A stretch of DNA of 18,382 nucleotides from RGIG7300 sp045133915 (lineage in GTDB: Bacteria; Bacillota; Clostridia; Oscillospirales; CAG-272), in contig JBGUUX010000061.1 of assembly GCA_045133915.1 (NCBI GenBank), positions 1-18,382 on the forward strand, read 5' to 3'. The stretch's first letter is position 1, and each line of letters opens with the position of its first letter. The position numbers and the translations under genes were made by a program. Below are positions 13,370 to 18,382 of the stretch, piece by piece. Under the pieces are notes generated by a model. The model did no database searches, was not told the DNA's origin, and saw only the letters and a program-made list of their open reading frames with translations.

Positions 13370-13383
13370 GGTAGTACCCTACC
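13370..13383. promoter_or_regulatory. Short inverted repeat upstream of the replisome-organizer gene
   Basis: GGTAG and CTACC enclose a 4-nt loop, about 60 nt before ATG 13442. It could be an operator or a small hairpin. AT-rich -10-like sequence (TAAAAT, 13403-13408) follows, but no convincing -35 is present. Confidence 0.3.
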
Positions 13384-13441
13384 TATTAATAATTTTCTCT
13401 GTTAAAATATTTATAGAAAATAAAAAATAACGGAGGAAAAT

Positions 13442-14245
13442 ATGGGAACAAGAAGAATGTTTTCAAAAACTGTAATAGAAACAGATAATTTTTTTGATAT
13501 GAATACTAAGACTCAGCTTATTTATTTTTACTTAAATTTAGGTGCTGACGACGACGGGTTTATCGGCAATATAAAAAAGCAGCTCCGCACCTTGGGAGGA
13601 ACACCAAAGCAGCTGGAGGAGCTTAATCAAAAGGGCTATATCATTATATTTGATACGGGTGTAGCGGTCATAACCCATTGGCGTGTACACAATACCATAC
13701 GCAAGGACAGATATACAGAAACGGTTTATAAGGATGAGTTAAATCAGCTTGAGTTAGATGACAAAAGCGTATACCGTTTGGCAACCAAACGTCAACCGAC
13801 AGGGGACAAAACTGGTGACAAATCGGCAACCCAAGTTAAGTTAAGTAAAGATAAGTTAAGTCAAGATAAAAAAAGAGAGAGTATAGAGAGAAAAAAGCCC
13901 ACCCCCACCCCAAGGGGAGAGATGGGTAACGTTATTCTGAGCGAGGAAGAATATGAGCGTCTATGCTCAAGGTACCCGGATATTGATATGCTTATCGACC
14001 GTTTTTCGGTCTATATAAGCTCAAGCGGTAAGAGGTACGCCTCTCATTATGCCACCCTTATCAGATGGGCAGAGGATGACAAAGCGAGGCGGGAAGCCGA
14101 GGGAGGGCAGAGTCATACTTTTAGTGACCATACTTACGGTGCGCCGCGGACAAAAGCTCCGCCTGCTGTAAGCGACAGCTTTGAGCTAGACGATTTCTTT
14201 GCCCTTGCGGTAAAGAAGGGACAGAACCTATACCCAACCTTGTAA
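13442..14245 (+). CDS. Phage-type replisome organizer / primosomal initiator-like protein
   Basis: A 267-residue protein. The N-terminus (RRMFSKTVIETDNFFDMNTK, then IYFYLNLGADDDGFI and HWRVHNTIRKDRYTETVYKD) is the winged-helix domain of phage replisome organizers, which bind an origin and recruit a helicase loader. A charged linker (about 120-160) contains KLSKD/KLSQD repeats. The C-terminal helical part (about 165-215) carries YASHYATLIRWAEDD, like the DnaD-type C-terminal domain. The last 20 residues include FELDDFFALAVKKG, matching the tail of the DnaD-like protein encoded at 15266. SD GGAGG lies 5 nt upstream. No other phage genes are adjacent, so it may be a domesticated gene. Confidence 0.87.
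   Translation: MGTRRMFSKTVIETDNFFDMNTKTQLIYFYLNLGADDDGFIGNIKKQLRTLGGTPKQLEELNQKGYIIIFDTGVAVITHWRVHNTIRKDRYTETVYKDELNQLELDDKSVYRLATKRQPTGDKTGDKSATQVKLSKDKLSQDKKRESIERKKPTPTPRGEMGNVILSEEEYERLCSRYPDIDMLIDRFSVYISSSGKRYASHYATLIRWAEDDKARREAEGGQSHTFSDHTYGAPRTKAPPAVSDSFELDDFFALAVKKGQNLYPTL
13840..13869 (+). repeat. Two tandem 15-bp repeats inside the replisome-organizer gene
   Basis: GTTAAGTAAAGATAA (13840-13854) and GTTAAGTCAAGATAA (13855-13869) are direct repeats with one difference, preceded by a partial unit AAGTTAA. They are in frame and encode the KLS(K/Q)D linker. In several phages origin iterons lie inside the initiator gene, so this could be an origin or simply a low-complexity linker. Confidence 0.6.
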
Positions 14246-14256
14246 AGCTAAAAATA

Positions 14257-14278
14257 AAGGACACCTGGCGGTGTCCTT
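14257..14278 (-). terminator. Terminator of the rex-dnaD-helicase-loader block
   Basis: Stem AAGGACACC/GGTGTCCTT with loop TGGC, 1 nt beyond the stop of the minus-strand gene. On the minus strand it is followed by TTTATTTTTA. It may also stop the convergent plus-strand gene, but the tract on that side is weak. Confidence 0.85.
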
Positions 14279-14279
14279 G

Positions 14280-15254
14280 TCAGATCATTTTCTGTTGTCT
14301 TATGTCCTTGCCCATAAACAGCATTATCGCAAACTCGCCCATAAGCCTTGACGTGATGCGGTTATCGTAACGCTCACGCAGTTCTTTACCTGTAAGGTTG
14401 GTATTTATTATAATAGGCTTGCCTGCGTTTATACGGCTGTTTATAAGGTTATAGAGGCAGGAAACTGTAAAGTTGTTGGTCAGCTCTGTGCCCAGATCGT
14501 CCATTATAAGCAGGTCGCAGTCAAAGTACTTGTCTGTGGTCTTTTCCTCAGCGTCGGTGTTATAACCTCTGCCAAAGCGCTCGTACTCAAAGTCACCCAA
14601 AATGTTCTGGGTAGTATCGTAAACCACGTCGTAGCCCTTTTCTATAACGCCCTTGGCAATAACTGTAGAAAGATGAGTTTTACCAAGCCCCGTAGCACCC
14701 ATAAACATAAGACTGCTGCTGCCCGGCTTGAACTTATCTATATACTGCTTTATCTGATCAAGGTTGCCCTTCATGGTAGCAAGAGCCTTGGGATCGTGAG
14801 CGTAGTATCTGAGGTCAAAGCCTTCAAGGGTCTGTGTGTCTACAAGCGATCCTATGCCCGAGTTACGGATGGTGTTCTCCACCACCTCACGGTGAAAACA
14901 ATCGCACATCTCTATACCCACAAAGCCTGTGTCCTGACACTTGTCACAGATAAACTTAGGCTTGGTATAATCTGCGGGATAGCCGTTGGCAATAAGAAGC
15001 TGAGCACGCTTTTCCTGCAGGGCAAGGTTCTTGTCTCTAAGGGCGTTGATACGCTCCTCAATGTTCTGAGAACCCTTTGCCAGCTCTATGGCTATGTCAG
15101 CGCCTGTGGAGGCTAAAAGATTGTTGATCTCTCTTACCTCGGGAAGCGCCGCCTCTACCTCGCATTTACGCATAAAGGCGTCGTCACGGGCTTTGTCCTC
15201 ACGGGCCTTGAATATTTCCTTTGTCTGTATGTAGGCTTTCTTGTTGTAACCCAT
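14280..15254 (-). CDS. DnaC/DnaI-like AAA+ helicase loader
   Basis: A 324-residue ATPase that would load the replicative helicase during primosome assembly. The N-terminal half is helical and charged (residues 8-85). A zinc-binding group follows in CDKCQDTGFVGIEMCDCFH (Cys103, Cys106, Cys117, Cys119). The AAA+ core has Walker A GATGLGKT (186-193), Walker B LLIMDDLG (248-255), sensor-1 in IIINTNL (Asn284 or Asn286) and Arg-finger candidates in NRITSRL (299-305). IstB transposition helpers share the core but lack this zinc group and are encoded with a transposase, which is absent. Its SD AGGAAGG overlaps the TAG stop of the dnaD-like gene, so the two are translationally linked. Confidence 0.93.
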   Translation of the reverse strand: MGYNKKAYIQTKEIFKAREDKARDDAFMRKCEVEAALPEVREINNLLASTGADIAIELAKGSQNIEERINALRDKNLALQEKRAQLLIANGYPADYTKPKFICDKCQDTGFVGIEMCDCFHREVVENTIRNSGIGSLVDTQTLEGFDLRYYAHDPKALATMKGNLDQIKQYIDKFKPGSSSLMFMGATGLGKTHLSTVIAKGVIEKGYDVVYDTTQNILGDFEYERFGRGYNTDAEEKTTDKYFDCDLLIMDDLGTELTNNFTVSCLYNLINSRINAGKPIIINTNLTGKELRERYDNRITSRLMGEFAIMLFMGKDIRQQKMI

Positions 15255-15265
15255 AGTCTGCCTTC

Positions 15266-16177
15266 CTAATCGTTGAGTATTTTATCTCTGGAACGCTTGA
15301 GCGCAAGCTCAAAGAACTCGTCTACGTCAAAGCTTGAGCCGCTGTTCTGTTGTTCTGCCGCCTTTTCCTGCTCGTAACGTTCAAGACTTGCCTTTACGTC
15401 CTCAAGGGTCCTTAGCTCTTTACCGTGCCAGTTGGACAGTATCTTTGAAAGATAGGGAAGTGAAAGCTTACCCGTCTTTTCAACGGTGATGTTATAAGCC
15501 TCCTCGATAATATCGTAGGAGTAGTTATATTCATCAGACCAGGTAGCGATATGCTTCTTTTCGGCAGGGGTAAGGGAACGCTCACCCAAGCCAAAGAGCT
15601 TTCTTAATTTACCCTCAAGGCTGTGCTTATCCTCCTCGCGGCGGATATATTCCTCTAAGCCTTCGGTAGAATCTATACCTCTGTCATAGAGGTCGTAGGC
15701 GGTCTTTTCGATATATTTAAGGGTGTTTTTGCCATGCTCTGCGCAGTAGCTGAACAGAAGGAGTATATACTCTCCCGAGAGCCCCAGATAGCTGTTTAAG
15801 GCGGCTATACGGTTTACCTCTGTTATATTGAACACCCTGCCTGTAAGGCTCTGACATTCGTCTATTATCATGGCAAGGCCGTTTTCGTCGATAATGCGGC
15901 TCAGCTCCTCTCCCGTATAGGTAGGAGTGGTGGCGTGACGGGCAACCTTGCGCCCAGTAGTTTTTTCTTCACCCGAGATGATTCCTGCGCCTCGCCAGTA
16001 AGCAACTGCAGCGTTTACCGAAGCCTCGTCACAGCCTGTAAGCGCAGCTATATCCTCGCAGCCGGAACATAGGGCAAGAAGGACCTTAAGCTCGGCTTCA
16101 CCTGCGTGGGCAAGTCTCTCCAGCGCTGCGGCAGGCAGAGAAACGACACCGTTACCGTAGTTTATTTTATACTTCAT
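15266..16177 (-). CDS. dnaD: DnaD-like primosome protein
   Basis: A 303-residue protein starting MKYKINYGN at ATG 16177. A longer frame from 16204 adds nine residues and would overlap rex more; ATG 16177 has AAGGA about 8 nt upstream. Residues 1-80 look like a winged helix (LKVLLALCSGCEDIAALTGC, then VAYWRGAGIIS). Two DnaD-type helical domains follow, at about 85-165 and 195-260. The second ends in the family signature YLSKILSNWHGKEL. The tail contains SFDVDEFFELALKRS, found in similar form in the replisome organizer at 13442. DnaD and the helicase loader act in replication initiation and restart. The start overlaps the end of rex by 11 nt. Confidence 0.9.
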   Translation of the reverse strand: MKYKINYGNGVVSLPAAALERLAHAGEAELKVLLALCSGCEDIAALTGCDEASVNAAVAYWRGAGIISGEEKTTGRKVARHATTPTYTGEELSRIIDENGLAMIIDECQSLTGRVFNITEVNRIAALNSYLGLSGEYILLLFSYCAEHGKNTLKYIEKTAYDLYDRGIDSTEGLEEYIRREEDKHSLEGKLRKLFGLGERSLTPAEKKHIATWSDEYNYSYDIIEEAYNITVEKTGKLSLPYLSKILSNWHGKELRTLEDVKASLERYEQEKAAEQQNSGSSFDVDEFFELALKRSRDKILND

Positions 16178-16823
16178 TATTTTCGTCCTTATGCTTGATG
16201 TCATAGCAGAGCATCATAAGCGAGTCGCCCATATGCACGTTCTGCACGGTAACACCGGGGATATGATCCATATCATGGCTGGTGAAGTTCCATATACCCT
16301 TGATACCTGTGGTCTTTACCATATCAACTGCAGATTCGGCAAATTCGTAGGGCAGGGTAAGTACGGCAATGTCCACCACGTTGTTGTCAACAAAATCCTT
16401 CATATCGTCGATATGCATTACCGGTCTGCCGTCGATCTGTTGGCCGATGATATCGGGGTTGGTGTCAAAGAGAGCGCAGACCTCAACGCCTCGCTTGGTA
16501 AAGACGGGGGAGGATGCAAGAGCCTGTCCCAGTCTGCCCGCGCCGACAATGATAGCCTGATAGTTTTCGTGAACGCCCAGTATCTCGCTTATCTTACCGT
16601 AGAGATAGGTAACGTTGTAGCCGTAACCCTGCTGACCGAAACCGCCAAAGCAGTTAAGGTCCTGACGTATCTGGGAAGCGGTAACGCCCATAAGCTCAGC
16701 AAGATCGTTTGAGGATATACGGAGCTTATTTTCGTTTAAGAGCATTCTGAGATATCTGAAATATCTGGGCAGTCTTTTAATGACTGCCGCGGATACGTTG
16801 GATTCTGATTTTTTGTTTATCAT
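16167..16823 (-). CDS. rex: Redox-sensing transcriptional repressor Rex
   Basis: A 218-residue Rex. Residues 1-75 form the winged-helix DNA-binding domain (VIKRLPRYFRYLRMLLNENK, then SQIRQDLNCFGGFGQQGYGY). The Rossmann domain begins with IIVGAGRLGQALA (about 91-103), which senses the NADH/NAD+ ratio. Rex represses fermentation and respiration genes until NADH rises. The C-terminal swap helix (DSLMMLCYDI) is present. The usual GAGNLG motif reads GAGRLG here. SD AGAGG lies about 7 nt before ATG 16823. It is the first gene of a block with dnaD-like and helicase-loader genes, with overlap to dnaD. I saw no clear Rex operator in front of it. Confidence 0.96.
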   Translation of the reverse strand: MINKKSESNVSAAVIKRLPRYFRYLRMLLNENKLRISSNDLAELMGVTASQIRQDLNCFGGFGQQGYGYNVTYLYGKISEILGVHENYQAIIVGAGRLGQALASSPVFTKRGVEVCALFDTNPDIIGQQIDGRPVMHIDDMKDFVDNNVVDIAVLTLPYEFAESAVDMVKTTGIKGIWNFTSHDMDHIPGVTVQNVHMGDSLMMLCYDIKHKDENNEV

Positions 16824-16848
16824 ATATGACCTCTATAAATCAGATGAA

Positions 16849-16914
16849 ATGAAGTTTTCCGCATTGGCGGAAAACCTCATTAATTCTGCATTCTGCATTC
16901 TGCATTTTGCATTC
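16849..16914 (-). repeat. Right-truncated copy of the palindromic element (copy C)
   Basis: Read on the minus strand, a 35-nt left arm (16914-16880) has ATGCAGA-type heptamers, one of them ATGCAAA, and ends AATTAA. The 31-nt core (16879-16849) has the stem GTTTTCCGC/GCGGAAAAC at exactly the same core positions as copies A and B. The stem is extended by a G-U pair and AATGA/TCATT. The right arm (GCATTAC heptamers) is missing; the rex leader follows. It starts 8 nt after the isocitrate-dehydrogenase stop codon and may act as its terminator or 3' stabiliser. Confidence 0.8.
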
Positions 16915-16922
16915 CGAAACGA

Positions 16923-18092
16923 TTACATATTTGTAATCGTTTCCATAACGTACTGTACGAACTCGTCACAGGTACAGCCTGTATCACGGCCTGTGATAGT
17001 AAGCTTCTTGTCCTCAAGCATACAGAAGTCAAGAGCCTTTTCAAGCTTGTCAGCCTCAGCCTGCTTGCCGATGTGGGAGAGGAGAAGAACTGTTGCACGG
17101 AGCATAGAGCAGGGGTCAGCGTACTTGCCTCTGCCTTCCTTGATCATACGGGGAGCAGAGCCGTGGATAGCCTCGAACATAGCGTATCTCTTACCGATGT
17201 TTGCAGAGCCTGCAGTACCTACACCGCCCTGGAACTCAGCAGCCTCGTCGGTGATGATGTCGCCGTAGAGGTTGGGAAGTACGATAACCTTAAAGTCACG
17301 GCGGCGCTTCTGGTCAACCAGCTTTGCGGTCATGATGTCAACAAACCAGTCGTCACACTCGATATCGGGATACTGCTTTGCGATATCGTAGCAACGGTTA
17401 AGGAACTTACCGTCGGTGGTCTTGATGATGTTAGCCTTGGTAACGATAGAAACCTTGCCCTTGTTGTTGTTCTTTGCATACTCAAAAGCAAGCTTTGCTA
17501 TTCTGTCACAGCCCTCGGATGTGGTCATACAGAAGTCAACTGCAAGGTCGTCGGTAACGTTAACACCCTTAGAACCTACTGCGTAGCTACCCTCGGTATT
17601 CTCACGGAAGAAGGTCCAGTCGATACCCTCCTCGGGAACCTTAACGGGACGAACGTTTGCAAAGAGGTCAAGAGCCTTACGCATAGCAACGTTAGCAGAC
17701 TCGATGTTGGGCCACTCGTCGCCCTGACGGGGAGTGGTGGTAGGACCCTTAAGGATAACGTGACAAGCCTTGAGCTCCTCCATAACGTCATCGGGAATAG
17801 CCTGCATATGTGCAGCACGGTTCTCAATGGTAAGACCGTCGATCTCCTTGAACTCGATCTTGCCGGCAGCTACGTCATCTGCAAGGAGGTAGCGGAGCAC
17901 GTCCTCGGACGCCTTGGTGATGATGGGACCGATACCGTCGCCGCCGCAGATACCGATGATGATCTTGTCAAGCTTAGAATAGTCAAGAGCGTCGCCTGCA
18001 GCGTTGATTCTCTCAACTCTCTCAAGCTGCTCCTGTAAAAGAGCTTCAAACTTCTTGGAAGCTTCTTTGATTACGTTTTCGTAATTTGCCAT
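16923..18092 (-). CDS. icd: Isocitrate/isopropylmalate dehydrogenase-family protein, probably isocitrate dehydrogenase
   Basis: A 389-residue cytoplasmic beta-decarboxylating dehydrogenase that would oxidise isocitrate to 2-oxoglutarate. Landmarks: GGDGIGP (50-56); substrate motif ESANVAMRKALDLFANVRPV with Ser132, Asn134, Arg138 and Arg148; FRENTEGSY with Arg163 and Tyr170; Lys219 in VTKANIIK; metal ligands Asp278 and Asp282 in GDIITDEAA; coenzyme loop HGSAPRM (310-316). Arg315 sits where NADP enzymes have Lys and NAD enzymes often have Asp, so NADP is more likely but not certain. A helical N-terminal extension of about 40 residues precedes the core. SD GGAGGA (18101-18106) is 8 nt upstream. 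Homoisocitrate or isopropylmalate dehydrogenase is less likely, because no leu or lys gene is nearby and the serine motif is isocitrate-like. Confidence 0.85.
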   Translation of the reverse strand: MANYENVIKEASKKFEALLQEQLERVERINAAGDALDYSKLDKIIIGICGGDGIGPIITKASEDVLRYLLADDVAAGKIEFKEIDGLTIENRAAHMQAIPDDVMEELKACHVILKGPTTTPRQGDEWPNIESANVAMRKALDLFANVRPVKVPEEGIDWTFFRENTEGSYAVGSKGVNVTDDLAVDFCMTTSEGCDRIAKLAFEYAKNNNKGKVSIVTKANIIKTTDGKFLNRCYDIAKQYPDIECDDWFVDIMTAKLVDQKRRRDFKVIVLPNLYGDIITDEAAEFQGGVGTAGSANIGKRYAMFEAIHGSAPRMIKEGRGKYADPCSMLRATVLLLSHIGKQAEADKLEKALDFCMLEDKKLTITGRDTGCTCDEFVQYVMETITNM

Positions 18093-18320
18093 TTTTAATG
18101 TCCTCCGAATTTAACTTGGTTTATATGTATTTTTTAATATGTTAATTTTTCTTTTCCACACTGTCCACGGGGTTTTCCACACCTTAATGTGGCAAAACCG
18201 GTGTATTTATGCCGAAAAAAGGGGGTTATCCCTCACTTTTCCAACATTTCAACAGGGGTGTGGAAAAAATTATTGAATAAAGTGTGATGTGAAAACTAAG
18301 TTATTTCACAATAATTTTTT
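18093..18320. other. Upstream region with DnaA-box-like cluster
   Basis: The region holds three exact TTTTCCACA 9-mers: 18152-18160, 18173-18181 and, reversed, 18259-18267. It also holds near matches at 18226-18234 (TTATCCCTC) and 18188-18196 (reverse of TTTGCCACA). TTWTNCACA is the relaxed DnaA-box consensus. An AT-rich run (18121-18151) flanks them. The second box and 18188-18199 also form an imperfect inverted repeat. This could be an origin, a DnaA-controlled promoter of icd, or chance. No gene is visible. Confidence 0.5.
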
Positions 18321-18321
18321 C

Positions 18322-18382
18322 AATGCGGAATGCACACTACAAATGCAGAATGCACACTACGAATGCAGAATGCAGAGTGCAG
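18322..18382 (+). repeat. Mixed heptamer/20-bp tandem repeat, continues past the window
   Basis: Two 20-bp units begin AATGCGGAATGCAC and AATGCAGAATGCAC; they differ at two positions and end ACTACA and ACTACG. They run into ATGCAGA, ATGCAGA and GTGCAG units at the window edge. The TGCAGA orientation is plus, although the nearest gene (icd) is minus, unlike the other copies. The right side cannot be seen. Confidence 0.7.

Noticed and set aside
13442..14245. Prophage
   Set aside because: Only one phage-type gene is present; no integrase, structural, lysis genes or attachment sites are visible.
14280..15254. IstB-type transposition helper
   Set aside because: It has the N-terminal zinc cysteines of DnaC/DnaI loaders and follows a dnaD-like gene; no IstA transposase is present.
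18283..18312. TGTGA...TTTCACAA upstream of icd as a Rex site
   Set aside because: Only the right half matches well and the spacing (13 nt) is wrong for the TTGTGAA-N4-TTCACAA consensus.

Overview
The window looks like chromosomal DNA of a low-to-medium-GC Firmicute, most likely a gut Clostridia member of the Oscillospiraceae/Ruminococcaceae type. The evidence is the bL21 - Prp - bL27 block with a Prp-cleavable bL27 N-terminus, a Rex repressor, DnaD-type primosome proteins, a DUF5685 + J-protein pair with a Cys-rich tail, and strong SD sequences and sigma-A-like promoters. This placement is inference; no rRNA or tRNA is present.

Layout. Positions 1-1908 (minus): a DUF5058-family membrane protein, a second small membrane protein and a membrane-anchored M20 metallopeptidase (cut by the window edge), translationally coupled. 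Positions 2024-3111 (minus): rplU-prp-rpmA with an L21 leader, its own promoter and a terminator. Positions 3322-6597 (plus): a polar amino-acid ABC importer (binding lipoprotein, permease, ATPase) and a YjjG-like HAD phosphatase. Positions 6663-8705 (minus): an unrecognised membrane protein, a J-domain protein and DUF5685. Positions 8851-13292 (plus): a Gld-like ABC system (ATPase, ABC-2 permease, GldG-like protein, DUF4340). Position 13442 onward: replication genes, namely a phage-type replisome organizer (plus) facing a minus-strand block of rex, a DnaD-like protein and a DnaC-like helicase loader. The window ends with an isocitrate-dehydrogenase-family gene (minus) and an upstream region carrying a cluster of DnaA-box-like 9-mers.

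The most unusual content is intergenic. Two 101-bp elements (4203-4303, and 12212-12384 once a 72-bp nested insert is removed) share an exact 35-31-35 plan: a left arm of heptamers (A/G)TGCAGA, a hairpin core whose stem changes by compensatory substitutions, and a right arm of heptamers GCATTAC. The arms pair with each other at about 5 of every 7 positions. A third, right-truncated copy is at 16849-16914, a left arm alone is at 6595-6629, and a variant built on GTGAAGA lies at 7200-7295. In the three plus-strand cases the host gene's TAA stop codon is the first three bases of the element. In all five gene-associated cases the TGCAGA-type arm reads in the direction of the upstream gene. I propose a dispersed family of heptamer-armed, structure-conserved 3'-UTR elements.

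The window holds no transposase, integrase, CRISPR array, rRNA or tRNA that I can support.
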